NCBI RefSeq assembly: GCF_026344035.1
Contig: NZ_JAPKND010000011.1
Location: 47,324 to 111,323, forward strand
Length of the DNA: 64,000 bases
Reading direction: 5' to 3'
DNA from: Alcaligenes endophyticus
Lineage (GTDB): Bacteria; Pseudomonadota; Gammaproteobacteria; Burkholderiales; Burkholderiaceae_B
Shown here piece after piece: positions 1-9,752 of the stretch; within the stretch, counting starts at the first letter, position 1; each line of letters starts with the position of its first letter. A program made the position numbers and the translations under genes. Under the pieces are notes generated by a model. The model saw nothing but the letters and a program-made list of their open reading frames with translations. It did not search any database and had not been told where the DNA came from.

Positions 1-181
1 TTTATCAAGTGTGGCGGCCAAAACACGTTATCGACAACCAGATGCCGCCTGCAGTATTGTGCAAGCAGCGTCTAGTGAGATGACTCTGGTTTTTAATGAG
101 CCCCAATGGGCGGTAACTCCTGGGCAATCCGCAGTGCTGTACGACGGCGAGGTATGTTTAGGTGGTGGGATTATTCAATAG
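1..181 (+). CDS. mnmA: tRNA-specific 2-thiouridylase MnmA (3' end only)
   Basis: Only the last 59 codons lie in the window; the frame is open from base 2 and ends in TAG. MnmA thiolates the wobble uridine (U34) of tRNAs for Lys, Glu and Gln in the cytoplasm, using sulfur relayed from IscS. The visible part is the C-terminal beta-barrel domain. It carries the family ending in which a Gly-Gln-Ser/Ala-Val-Leu-Tyr stretch leads to ...[10 protein letters not shown], the last residues of most MnmA proteins. The following exporter gene starts 5 bases after the stop, so the two may be co-transcribed. Confidence 0.85.
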   Translation, partial: LSSVAAKTRYRQPDAACSIVQAASSEMTLVFNEPQWAVTPGQSAVLYDGEVCLGGGIIQ

Positions 182-186
182 CCCTT

Positions 187-999
187 ATGGATACCTTACA
201 TATCATTTATTTGCTCGTTTTAGGCACAGGGATAGGACTGGCAGCGGGCTTGCTAGGGGTAGGGGGCGGTATGATTCTTGTCCCGTTTTTAACCCTGTTG
301 CTGCCGGGCTTCGGTGTGCCTACGCATTTGGTGGTGCATGCTGCTATTGCCACGTCTATGGGCACGATTTTATTTACTTCTTTATCCAGTATGCGCGCCC
401 ACCAAAAGCGCGGTGCTATTCGCTGGGATATTGTGCGTGTCATTGTGCCAGGGATACTCGTAGGGGGGCTATTTTCCGGTGGAGCTGTATTTGCCGCCAT
501 ATCCTCGCTCATGTTGGCGACGGTGTTTTCGGTCTTCGTGTTGTACACCGCTTACTCTATGTTTTGGGGTAAGCCGCCTCAGGTCGGACGCACTATGCCT
601 GGACCAGTCGGTACTGCTGGGATGGGGGTGGTAATAGGCTTTGTCTCGGGCTTGCTGGGGGCTGGAGGCGGGTTTTTATCTATACCTTTTATGGTGCGTG
701 GCAATATAGATATGCGAAAGGCGGTCGCTACGTCGGCGGCTTTGGGTTTCTTTATCGCTATTGCAAACAGTGTGGGCTATGTATATTCGGGGTTTGAACA
801 AGTACAACAAGAGCCAGGCATGTTGGGATATATTTATTGGCCAGCTTTGGTGTTTGTATCAGTTACTAGTATTTTAACTGCGCCCTTGGGTGCAAGCTTA
901 GCGCATCGTCTGCCTCAGAAAGTGTTAAAGCGTATTTTTGGAATGCTGTTGCTATGCATCGCCGTATACATGCAGTATACGGCTTACACATTAGGATAA
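187..999 (+). CDS. TauE/SafE (TSUP) family membrane exporter
   Basis: A 270-residue integral membrane protein of the TSUP family (sulfite/sulfoacetate or other anion exporters; substrate not predictable here). Two glycine-rich repeats mark the family's internal duplication: GLAAGLLGVGGGMILVPF near residue 20 and GFVSGLLGAGGGFLSIPF near residue 150, each opening a four-helix half. An ATG 81 bases upstream in the same frame lies inside mnmA and would add an arginine-rich tail. I chose the ATG just after the mnmA stop because the hydrophobic first helix begins directly there. A strong hairpin terminator follows. Confidence 0.88.
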   Translation: MDTLHIIYLLVLGTGIGLAAGLLGVGGGMILVPFLTLLLPGFGVPTHLVVHAAIATSMGTILFTSLSSMRAHQKRGAIRWDIVRVIVPGILVGGLFSGGAVFAAISSLMLATVFSVFVLYTAYSMFWGKPPQVGRTMPGPVGTAGMGVVIGFVSGLLGAGGGFLSIPFMVRGNIDMRKAVATSAALGFFIAIANSVGYVYSGFEQVQQEPGMLGYIYWPALVFVSVTSILTAPLGASLAHRLPQKVLKRIFGMLLLCIAVYMQYTAYTLG

Positions 1000-1040
1000 T
1001 ACTGTTTGGTTTTACACTTACTTATAATTATCAAAATAGA

Positions 1041-1080
1041 AAAGGCCGGCCTGTAACTACACACAGGCCGGCCTTTTTTG
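1041..1080 (+). terminator. Strong bidirectional intrinsic terminator
   Basis: A perfect 14-bp inverted repeat (1041-1054 with 1063-1076, core GGCCGGCC) has an 8-base loop and a run of six T. The opposite strand is also U-rich after the hairpin, so it can serve both the TSUP gene and the convergent glutathione transferase gene. Confidence 0.92.
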
Positions 1081-1099
1081 TCGCTATAACACCCTATAT

Positions 1100-1717
1100 T
1101 TAAGGGGTAATGACAGCTAAAGTACTGGCAAAAGAGGGGCGAGCTTGGAGTTTTTCGTCTAAGCGTTGGAGGTTGCCATACTGAGCGCGCCAATTGATAT
1201 CCCCGAAGCGCAAGTCTAGGTAGCCTAATGCACAACCTACGGCAATATCAGCTAAGCTGAGCGTGTTGCCCATGCAGAAAGCTTGCTCGCCTAAGGAGTT
1301 ATTCATAGCCGCTAAGGCAGCATGAATTTTATCGTACTGACGATCAATCCAAGCTTGGTAGCGAAGCTCTTCAGGCCTGCGGTTGAGCTCGATGTTAATT
1401 GCTACGGCTGCGTCAAGTATGCCATCGGCAATAGCTTCCCAGCATTTGACGGCGGCACGGTCACGGCCGGATTGCGGAATAAGACGCCCTACAGGAGAAA
1501 GGGTGTCTAGGTATTCAACAATAACGCGTGAATCAAATAGACTACCTTGGTCATCCATAAGTAGACAGGGCACCTTACCCAAGGGGTTGTGCTGAAGTAT
1601 GGTGCTATCGGCTGTCCACACGTCCTCCAGACTAAACTCATAGTCGAGCTTTTTTTCTGCCATGACGACACGTACTTTGCGCACGTATGGACTGGTGAGG
1701 GAACCTAAAAGTTTCAT
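1100..1717 (-). CDS. Glutathione S-transferase family protein
   Basis: A 205-residue cytosolic GST. The N-terminal thioredoxin-like domain (about 1-80) begins MKLLGSLTSPYVRKVRV, with the Ser-Pro-Tyr-Val segment where the glutathione-activating Ser/Cys sits, then NPLGKVPCLL with the cis-proline and FDSRVIVEYLD with the Ser that binds the gamma-glutamyl group. The all-helical C-terminal domain holds SLADIAVGCALGYLD. Such proteins conjugate or reduce electrophiles with glutathione; the substrate is unknown. A GST next to purB and mnmA is familiar in Alcaligenaceae. It converges on the TSUP gene across the shared terminator and diverges from purB. Confidence 0.88.
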   Translation of the reverse strand: MKLLGSLTSPYVRKVRVVMAEKKLDYEFSLEDVWTADSTILQHNPLGKVPCLLMDDQGSLFDSRVIVEYLDTLSPVGRLIPQSGRDRAAVKCWEAIADGILDAAVAINIELNRRPEELRYQAWIDRQYDKIHAALAAMNNSLGEQAFCMGNTLSLADIAVGCALGYLDLRFGDINWRAQYGNLQRLDEKLQARPSFASTLAVITP

Positions 1718-1952
1718 TTGGAAAATCGGAAAGTTACAGGCTCAAAAAGTATAGCAGGATACGCAGGCCCCACAGACTCAAGGGGCGGCAATCCTGTCTG
1801 CGAAAGGCTTATCCTTAAAAAGTGTGGTTTTAAAGCTTAATTTTCATTAAAAACCGTGCCTTAGCCAGACGTTTCGGTTATAGGGGGCAAGTGCAGCTTG
1901 CTGAGCTCCTGTTACAGTAGCTGCGGCGCGGTAGTACAAATGGAAGTGATAG

Positions 1953-3371
<1,419 letters not shown>

Positions 3372-3386
3372 TATTTTGTTTAACTG

Positions 3387-3422
3387 TAAAACAGGTCTTA
3401 TTTCAAAGGCTTGTTTTATTCT
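3387..3422 (+). terminator. Intrinsic terminator of purB
   Basis: An 11-bp stem with two G-U pairs (3387-3397 with 3408-3418) is closed by a 10-base loop and followed by a T-rich stretch. Confidence 0.7.
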
Positions 3423-3516
3423 CTTTAGAATTGTTTTAATGACAATTGCTAAGCCATGGTGTAAAACATGGCACGCCAGCCTAATTTTTATGGCAGGGGT
3501 CTACTTTGGAGTCATG

Positions 3517-3969
3517 ATGAAAAAACGTATACTTATTACAGCAATTAGTGCTGTTATGGTGGCCGTAGCCACTCCAGCGAGTGCACAATTTGCCAAGCCA
3601 GAACAAGCAATTAGTTATCGTCAGGCAAGTATGGCTTTAATTGGTTCTCACTTTGGTCGTATGGCTCCTGTAGCGAAAAAGGAAGTGCCCTTTGACGCGG
3701 CAGCCATCGCTGCAAACGTAGAGGTCTTATCTGTTTTAGCTCAATTGCCTTGGGCCGCCTTTGGTGCCGGCACAGAGGGTGGTGACACCAAGCCTGAGGC
3801 ATGGAGTGATGCAGCAGGCTTCAAAAAAGATCAAGATGATTTTTTGGGTGCTATAGAGAAATTGCAAGTTGCTTCGAAGTCAGGGGATTTTGATGCGTTC
3901 CGTGTAGCGTTTGGCAATGTAGGTAAGTCCTGTAAAACGTGCCATGACGCGTACCGCAAAGAAAAGTAA
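3517..3969 (+). CDS. Cytochrome c' (class II c-type cytochrome)
   Basis: A 150-residue periplasmic haem protein. A Sec signal peptide (MKKRILITAISAVMVAV... cleaved after TPASA) is followed by a four-helix bundle and a single CKTCH haem site 12 residues before the C-terminus, the layout of cytochromes c'. They bind NO and are linked to nitrosative-stress protection. The frame opens 141 bases earlier, but that part is unlike a signal peptide; the ATG after GGAG is the better start (a neighbouring ATG three bases upstream is possible). A b561-type cytochrome, a frequent partner, lies about 4 kb away, convergent. Confidence 0.9.
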   Translation: MKKRILITAISAVMVAVATPASAQFAKPEQAISYRQASMALIGSHFGRMAPVAKKEVPFDAAAIAANVEVLSVLAQLPWAAFGAGTEGGDTKPEAWSDAAGFKKDQDDFLGAIEKLQVASKSGDFDAFRVAFGNVGKSCKTCHDAYRKEK

Positions 3970-4032
3970 GGTTTTTATTGCCTAGTCTGGATACGATATC
4001 TAGTGGGCTTTGTTTTGACAGCAGTAACGGTA

Positions 4033-4069
4033 AGGGTGCCGAGCATGAATGCGACGGCGCCCTTTTTTT
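4033..4069 (+). terminator. Intrinsic terminator after cytochrome c'
   Basis: A 9-bp stem (4033-4041 with 4055-4063, one G-U pair) has a 13-base loop and a seven-T tail. Confidence 0.8.
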
Positions 4070-4203
4070 GCTGAAAAGTAGGTGATAGCTTAGGCTTTTG
4101 TATTAGTTACTGTTTGTCCTTGCTCTGTTGGTCGAATAGTAGTCAAAGTAGTGCAAGTTCTTGTATATCAGTCGCTTAGCGATATGAGTTGCCAGGGTTT
4201 TCC

Positions 4204-4232
4204 CGAGTTATGCACAGAAATTGTGGGTAAGT
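4204..4232 (+). repeat. Inverted pair of DnaA-box-like 9-mers
   Basis: TTATGCACA (4208-4216, a fit to the DnaA-box consensus TTWTNCACA) faces TTACCCACA on the other strand (4222-4230), forming an imperfect palindrome. The left end reads CGAGTTAT, the same word found at the right end of a second inverted repeat near 8.2 kb. The rest of the 394-base gap before the kinase gene holds only the cytochrome c' terminator and, presumably, the kinase promoter; no gene is visible. Confidence 0.4.
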
Positions 4233-4362
4233 TGAAGTGCTCTTTCGCTTATTTTTATACATCTGATCGGATCTTGCATAGGGTTTCATTCTGGTAACTG
4301 GTGCTAAGCACCTGCTTGTGCTTAACTTGGGGCTATTAACGAACAGCTTTTAGGAAGCGTAG

Positions 4363-6006
4363 ATGCTAGCGAATACCTTATTGGCTTTGCGTGATCACGC
4401 CCGCTTGCGGGCCATTGGATTGGTAGTGGTCCGCTTTGGTGTTGAGGATATTATCGAACGCTTAGGATTAGGAGATGTTTTACCGACTAAGCGTAGCGCC
4501 TCAACACTGGATTCTTCCCATGCGCCAGAACGGCTTCGACATGCTTTAGAGGCGTTAGGGCCTTGTTTTGTAAAACTAGGCCAAATTCTAGCGACGCGTG
4601 CCGACTTGCTTGGTCCTGCTTGGACCCAAGAGCTAAGCAAACTACAGGATGCTGTGAGCACTTTACCTTGGGAGCCTATGCAAGAGGTATTGCATGAGGC
4701 GTTAGGGCCACGGTGGCGCGACAATTTTCGCTCCTTCACAGAGGAACCAATAGCAGCGGCCTCGATGGCACAGGTCTACCGTGCTGTGCTTGTTTCTGGT
4801 GAGGAGGTCATAGTAAAGGTTCAAAGGCCCGGGCTAAGGCTTACCATTAGCGCTGATTTGCGTTTATTGCATTTGCTTGCGCAGTTAATAGATGAGCGAG
4901 GTCTGTTTCCTTCATATCGTTTGCCTGCCATGGTAGCGGCATTAAGCGATGCTATGCTGGATGAGTTGGACTTTCGCTGTGAAGCCCATAATTGCTCCGC
5001 GGTGCGTGAGCATATGCAAGACTTTGAGTACGTGCACATTCCCCGCGTCTATATGGATTTATGCTCAGCGCAGGTGATGGTGCAAGAGTTTATTCCAGGT
5101 GTGCCGGTTTCCGATATACAGCGATTGCAAGCGGCAGAGGCAAATGGTGTTGTGCTAGCAGAGCGAGGTGCACACGCTTTCTTGCATATGGTTTTGCAAA
5201 ATGGGATCTACCATGCTGACCCGCACCCCGGAAACCTGATGGTATTGCCTGGTGATGAACTTGCCTTCATTGATTTTGGTTTAGTGGGGCTATTGGGCAA
5301 GCGTCGTCAGCAGCAATTATTAGTATTGCTGCGAGCGATTATTGAGGGTAGGGCTGAGGAGTTAAGTCTTTGCCTGATGGAGTGGTCGGGGGCTGAGCAA
5401 ATTGATTGGCGTCAGTTAGATGAAGGGGCCCAGCGATATGTAGCCAAGCAGGCTAGGGGTCGATTACTCATATCCAAAGCGTTAACTGACTTAATGGCCT
5501 TAGCCCGCGATCAGCAGATTATGCTGCCTGCTGATTTGGCTTTATTGTTTAAGGCATTGATGACGGCAGAAGGAGTTTTATTGCGCTTAAACCCTCAGTT
5601 TGATATTGCGCAGACAGTCGGCCCGCAGATTAAGCAGTCCCTACTACGCCAATATACGCCCGAGGTACTCGCTCAGGATGCTCTGTCGTTTGCGATGGAG
5701 TCTAAACAGATTGCCTTAGATGCACCGCACTTATTGCGCATCATCATGCATCGTTTACGACAAGGAAAACTGGATGCTCGGATTGAAGTGATTGGCATAA
5801 AAAACTTGGGACGCTCACTAGAACTGGCAGCCACACGATTGGCTATCGCCATTGTGACGGCAGCATCGGTATTGGTGTTGGGCCCCGTCCTTATACGTAC
5901 CGGGCCTGCTTGGTTAGGCTTATCTATTTTTGTCTGGCTAGGATTATTAGCAGCAATAGCAGGGCTGGTCACTGTATTACGAGGGTTCTGGCGTAGGCGC
6001 AAATAA
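4363..6006 (+). CDS. ubiB: UbiB/ABC1 (AarF) family atypical kinase
   Basis: A 547-residue protein, the length of E. coli UbiB, the membrane-bound ATPase-like factor needed for ubiquinone synthesis. Family hallmarks are visible: the KxGQ motif as FVKLGQ (Lys71), the alanine-rich loop AAASMAQVYRA replacing the usual P-loop near residue 130, the ion-pair lysine in IVKVQRPG, the catalytic stretch HADPHPGNLM, the metal-binding FIDFGL, and two hydrophobic helices at the C-terminus (about 485-540). In E. coli ubiB follows ubiE-ubiJ; here it stands alone, followed at 37-55 bases by a response regulator. It could be a second ABC1 paralogue rather than the ubiquinone protein. Confidence 0.85.
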   Translation: MLANTLLALRDHARLRAIGLVVVRFGVEDIIERLGLGDVLPTKRSASTLDSSHAPERLRHALEALGPCFVKLGQILATRADLLGPAWTQELSKLQDAVSTLPWEPMQEVLHEALGPRWRDNFRSFTEEPIAAASMAQVYRAVLVSGEEVIVKVQRPGLRLTISADLRLLHLLAQLIDERGLFPSYRLPAMVAALSDAMLDELDFRCEAHNCSAVREHMQDFEYVHIPRVYMDLCSAQVMVQEFIPGVPVSDIQRLQAAEANGVVLAERGAHAFLHMVLQNGIYHADPHPGNLMVLPGDELAFIDFGLVGLLGKRRQQQLLVLLRAIIEGRAEELSLCLMEWSGAEQIDWRQLDEGAQRYVAKQARGRLLISKALTDLMALARDQQIMLPADLALLFKALMTAEGVLLRLNPQFDIAQTVGPQIKQSLLRQYTPEVLAQDALSFAMESKQIALDAPHLLRIIMHRLRQGKLDARIEVIGIKNLGRSLELAATRLAIAIVTAASVLVLGPVLIRTGPAWLGLSIFVWLGLLAAIAGLVTVLRGFWRRRK

Positions 6007-6061
6007 GCGTCTTACAATGTTTACTAATAATATTGAAGTTTGAATGACAGGAAAAGGCAGT

Positions 6062-6778
6062 ATGACTGGAGTATGGCGTTGCTTGGTGATAGAGGATGAT
6101 GTAGAAACCAGGCGGTATATCGTTGCCGGGCTACTGGAGCAGGCCCACGATGTAGCGAGCTGTGAAGACGGGGTCACTGGTCTGCAGCGTTCGTCTCAGG
6201 AGTCATGGGACGTCATAATCTTGGATCGCATGTTGCCTAATCAAATGGATGGATTGTCTATTCTGTCCACTTTAAGGGCGCAGAGTAATACGACGCCTGT
6301 ATTAGTGCTGAGTGCTCTAAGTGACCTAGATGAGCGCGTGAAAGGGTTAAAGGCCGGAGGGGATGATTATCTCACTAAGCCCTTTGCTTTCTCTGAGCTC
6401 TATGCTCGTTTAGAAGCGCTAGTGCGGCGCAGCAAGAGCCTTGAGCAGACCTGCTTGCAGGTGGCGGATTTGCGTTTAGATCTTGGGTCTGGGAAAGTGC
6501 AAAGGGTGCAAAAAGATATCGTGTTGAAACCACGCGAGTTTCGATTATTGGCTTACTTGATGCGCAATGCGGACCAAATAGTTACACGTAGCATGTTGCT
6601 AGAGGCGGTGTGGGATTATCACTTCGACCCCCAAACTAATGTGATTGATGTGCAGATTAGCCGCTTACGCAGCAAAGTTGATCACGGCTTTACAACGCCA
6701 TTGATACATACCATACGCGGGGCTGGCTATATGTTGTCGGCCAACCCCGAGGCCGCGCAAGCGTCAACGGCCGAGTAG
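6062..6778 (+). CDS. OmpR/PhoB-family response regulator
   Basis: A 238-residue cytoplasmic transcription factor. The receiver domain (about 1-115) has the acidic pair in VIEDDVE, the phospho-acceptor Asp in IILDRMLP, a switch Ser/Thr in LVLSAL, and the conserved Lys in DDYLTKPF. The winged-helix DNA-binding domain (about 130-228) includes LKPREFRLLAYLM and a recognition region ending RGAGYML. I chose the second in-frame ATG because AGGAAAAGG lies just upstream; the ATG 18 bases earlier has no ribosome site. The sensor kinase gene begins 8 bases after the stop, so the two form an operon. Target genes are unknown. Confidence 0.93.
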   Translation: MTGVWRCLVIEDDVETRRYIVAGLLEQAHDVASCEDGVTGLQRSSQESWDVIILDRMLPNQMDGLSILSTLRAQSNTTPVLVLSALSDLDERVKGLKAGGDDYLTKPFAFSELYARLEALVRRSKSLEQTCLQVADLRLDLGSGKVQRVQKDIVLKPREFRLLAYLMRNADQIVTRSMLLEAVWDYHFDPQTNVIDVQISRLRSKVDHGFTTPLIHTIRGAGYMLSANPEAAQASTAE

Positions 6779-6786
6779 GAGCGCGC

Positions 6787-8136
6787 GTGAAAGAATTGTG
6801 GCGCTCCATTTCATTTCGTCTGACACTTAACTACGGATTATTAGCCGTTTGCACAACCTTAGTTTTACTAAGTTTTGTTTTTTTACAGGTCATTCATGTT
6901 TTACACACACAGGCTTCACGGCATGTAGGCGCGACGGCACAGCGCTTGGTGCTGGAGTTTGAGCGTCGAGGGCGTGAAGGCCTGATAGAAAGCATAGAAA
7001 TCGCCTTGTCTGATCATATCGATGCAGATAGAGAGATTTATCTGCTGGTCGACAGCAGCGGCACCAAGCTCGTGGGTAACCTAGAGCATGTCAGTCCGGT
7101 TTGGCCGCTTTGGGGAGAGCTTTCGGAAGTGCAGGTTGTGCGCGAAGGGGTTACCACGGTAGGGCGCTTGCGTATGCATACACTGCCCGATGGGGCGACC
7201 TTGGTAGTGGGTTATGACATGCAGGAAATGAATGAGCTGAAACTGCTCATTGGTCAGGTCGGCTTGGCTGCTATTGTAGTGGCCGTTTTGTTGATTGCCT
7301 TTGGTACTTACGTATTCAGAACCGAATTGCAACTGCGTCTGTCCAATATTCGCGATACTGCCGTGCAGATTCGCTCAGGCCACTTAAAACAACGTATCCC
7401 GGTGGATAACTCCAACGACGAGTTCTCTCAATTAGCACGGGATATCAACTCCATGATGGATCGTATTCAAGATCTCATGTTAGGGGTGCGCCATATCTCT
7501 GACACTATTGCTCATAACTTACGCACCCCCTTAACGCGAGTGTTGGGGTATCTACGTGATGCGCAGCGGGTAGGGCTCAGTCAAGAGGAAGTGTTGGCAA
7601 CTCAGCAAAAAGCAATACGTGAAATAGAAAGTCTGAATCAGTTGTTTGCTAAGCTTTTGCAGATCTCTGAGGTAGAGGTGGGAGTACGCCGCCAAAGCTT
7701 TGATGAGGTTGATATGAGTCGTATTTGTAGCGATGTCATCGAGTTATATGACGCTGTCGTCGAGGAAAAAAACCTCACGTTAGATATAGACTTAGGTAAG
7801 AGTTCGTGGGTGTCTGGCGATGCAGACTTATTAGCCAGTGCAGTGGCTAATTTACTAGATAATGCCATTAAGCACGCGCGCCATCATGTGACAGTGAGTG
7901 TGCAACAAACAAAGGCTATGACGGTTCGTGTAAGCATAGCGGATGACGGTGCTGGGGTACCCGAGGCTATGTATGGGCAGTTAGGCCAGCACTTTATGCG
8001 TCTAGATGAAAAAATGCCTGGGCATGGTTTAGGTTTAACCAGTGTATTAGCAATAGTGAAGTTGCATGGAGGAACGGTATCGTGGGAGGACAACTCCCCT
8101 GGATTACGCGTTTTACTCGACTTGCCGCTTCTTTAG
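6787..8136 (+). CDS. Two-component sensor histidine kinase
   Basis: A 449-residue inner-membrane kinase starting at GTG after a TAGGAG ribosome site. Order of parts: a first transmembrane helix (about 12-38), a periplasmic sensor of roughly 115 residues with no recognised fold, a second helix (about 153-178), a HAMP linker, the dimerisation box with phospho-His in HNLRTPLTRVLGYL, then the ATPase with N box LLDNAIKHA, G1 box DDGAGVPE and G2 box GHGLGLT. The Asn after the phospho-His replaces the common Glu, as in a subset of HisKA kinases. It should phosphorylate the regulator encoded immediately upstream. The signal is unknown. Confidence 0.93.
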   Translation: MKELWRSISFRLTLNYGLLAVCTTLVLLSFVFLQVIHVLHTQASRHVGATAQRLVLEFERRGREGLIESIEIALSDHIDADREIYLLVDSSGTKLVGNLEHVSPVWPLWGELSEVQVVREGVTTVGRLRMHTLPDGATLVVGYDMQEMNELKLLIGQVGLAAIVVAVLLIAFGTYVFRTELQLRLSNIRDTAVQIRSGHLKQRIPVDNSNDEFSQLARDINSMMDRIQDLMLGVRHISDTIAHNLRTPLTRVLGYLRDAQRVGLSQEEVLATQQKAIREIESLNQLFAKLLQISEVEVGVRRQSFDEVDMSRICSDVIELYDAVVEEKNLTLDIDLGKSSWVSGDADLLASAVANLLDNAIKHARHHVTVSVQQTKAMTVRVSIADDGAGVPEAMYGQLGQHFMRLDEKMPGHGLGLTSVLAIVKLHGGTVSWEDNSPGLRVLLDLPLL

Positions 8137-8209
8137 TAAAGAGGGGTTATTCGTAGCCAGTTTAGAAAGGTAGTAGTATCTATGCGGTATAGACAGAATA
8201 GTCCCCTGA

Positions 8210-8244
8210 TTATCCCCAGAGTTGTGCACAGAATCTGGGGATAA
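8210..8244 (+). repeat. Perfect 11-bp inverted repeat with DnaA-box-like core
   Basis: Arms TTATCCCCAGA (8210-8220) and TCTGGGGATAA (8234-8244) are exact inverse complements around a 13-base spacer containing TTGTGCACAG. There is no T-run on either side, so it is not a normal intrinsic terminator. Each arm differs by one base from the DnaA box TTATCCACA. It lies between the convergent sensor-kinase and cytochrome b561 genes. Confidence 0.55.
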
Positions 8245-8252
8245 CTCGACAC

Positions 8253-8948
8253 TTACATGAAGTCATCGAAGCTAGCCGTTGGCGCGAGTAGCGTTAAGCT
8301 ATAGATAGCAGCCGCAATGAGCAAGGCAATAACAAGTGCGAGTAGACGGGACTTCCAGCCATCTTGACTGTCACGAGCAGATGATTGTGTGGGCCAGTCC
8401 ATATTCCCTGTTACCATGCTTTTGGCTAATTTTTGACCAGCAAAGAGGCGGTAAGCAAGGATCGCAATAATATGTAAAGCCACAATGGCCAATAGTAGCC
8501 ATTCATTACTTTTATGCAATCCTGTCAGTACTTTAGACCAATGTGGACTTAAGTAGGCTAAGGGGCCAGCAGTAAAAATATCGTCGTTAGCAAACAAGCC
8601 TGAAAATGCCTGGAAGCCAATGAGCAACAGCATGACGTATACCGACCAAGCGCCTAGGGGATTGTGCCCAAGTGTGCGGGAATGATGTTGGCGTAGATAT
8701 TCCCAACTTTTACGTAGACTAGGTGGAAATTGACTAAAACGGCTGTAATAACCACCCACCACGCCCCATATTAAGCGAAATATAATTAGGCCTGTAGCGA
8801 GCAATCCAAACCTTACATGCCAGTCCATCCATAGCCCGCCTAGTTTGATGGTCACAAAACTGCCTACAAAGCTCAAGATTAACAAGGCATGAAATAGTCG
8901 TGTGGGTAAGTCCCAGACACGAACTGGGCGCATAGCAGAAGTGCTCAT
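8253..8948 (-). CDS. Cytochrome b561-family di-haem membrane protein
   Basis: A 231-residue integral membrane protein of the b561 / Ni-Fe hydrogenase cytochrome b fold. It starts with the typical VWDLPTRLFHALLI (first haem His), has His in the second helix (DWHVRFGLL), and GLHKSNEWLLLAIVALHIIAILAYRLF, with paired His ligands in the later helices. Four or five transmembrane segments are apparent. In beta-proteobacteria this family often passes electrons to soluble periplasmic cytochromes such as cytochrome c'. A possible partner is encoded 4 kb upstream on the other strand. The start follows directly after a weak A-rich leader. Confidence 0.87.
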   Translation of the reverse strand: MSTSAMRPVRVWDLPTRLFHALLILSFVGSFVTIKLGGLWMDWHVRFGLLATGLIIFRLIWGVVGGYYSRFSQFPPSLRKSWEYLRQHHSRTLGHNPLGAWSVYVMLLLIGFQAFSGLFANDDIFTAGPLAYLSPHWSKVLTGLHKSNEWLLLAIVALHIIAILAYRLFAGQKLAKSMVTGNMDWPTQSSARDSQDGWKSRLLALVIALLIAAAIYSLTLLAPTASFDDFM

Positions 8949-9026
8949 ACATTTAACCTAATAAAAGTTCACTTGGGAGACATTATATAGGCTGTGTCTA
9001 CGCAGATTAATACAGCTCAATCAGGC

Positions 9027-9536
9027 TTAGTCGCGTTGAGGGTTGCGGCGTGTGCGCAGCGAAATTTTTCCTTCCTTATAGCGGTATTCATCGATAGAAT
9101 CTTGCGCTTTGGTGCTAGGGGTTTGCACAATGAGTGTAGAGCCTCGGTGGCTGACACGAATTTTAGAATTACAAGAGCCAAAGGCGGGCGATAAATGATG
9201 CCCTTGCTGGCTAATGGTGAGCCAATGAAAGCTAATAGGGCAGTGCTCTACGCCGTTGTCGACAGAAATAAGTACCGATTGGCTATCGCCTACTTGAAAG
9301 GCGTAGGGCATATTAATTAAGCCTTTGATCGTGGGCTCAATAATACGTGTGCCAAGGGACAACTGAGCGTCGTAAATGTAATCGCTGGGAGTGACTTGCA
9401 AGTCCCCGAAAGGGGTTTGTAGGCTAAGCTGTGAAGGTATGCTAGGCCATGCTTGTGCTGCTGCCTTAGACGTAAAAGACAAGCAAAGCAATAACAAAGC
9501 AGAGGCTACAAGAGAGCAGCATTTTACAAAGGACAT
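9027..9536 (-). CDS. Secreted protein of unknown function
   Basis: I do not recognise a family. The 169-residue product opens with a clear Sec signal peptide (MSFVKCCSLVASALLLLCL..., likely cut after SKAAAQA). The mature part of about 140 residues looks beta-rich, with several alternating hydrophobic stretches (LQTPFGDLQV, ESVLISV-like strands) and two Cys (in EHCPISFHW and GSCNSK) about 25 residues apart that could form one disulfide. The C-terminus is basic (RTRRNPQRD). It lies upstream of and divergent from ribA, and is transcribed toward the cytochrome b561 gene 78 bases away, so they could share a transcript. A periplasmic location is inferred. Confidence 0.7.
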   Translation of the reverse strand: MSFVKCCSLVASALLLLCLSFTSKAAAQAWPSIPSQLSLQTPFGDLQVTPSDYIYDAQLSLGTRIIEPTIKGLINMPYAFQVGDSQSVLISVDNGVEHCPISFHWLTISQQGHHLSPAFGSCNSKIRVSHRGSTLIVQTPSTKAQDSIDEYRYKEGKISLRTRRNPQRD

Positions 9537-9752
9537 GATGAGTCAACTGATAAGCTAAAGCCTTGAAGCGACGGTAATAGTTCTTTTGGATTTACCACGT
9601 AACACAAATTCTATTACATTTGAAGCACTTTGTCAGTTTTCTCAGGCCGCTAGTTAGGTTACTCAGCCTGCTCTTATTGTTATATTATTGATTGTCCGGC
9701 GCCTTGTGCGTGTAACTTTTCGGACAGTTTATGCCTTGCTGCCGAGAGTATT

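Noticed and set aside
106..186. Longer N-terminus for the TauE/SafE protein
   Set aside because: It overlaps mnmA, is arginine-rich and unlike the family; the ATG after the mnmA stop is better placed.
9541..9752. FMN riboswitch upstream of ribA
   Set aside because: None of the conserved RFN-element blocks is present; only a 6-bp inverted repeat can be seen.
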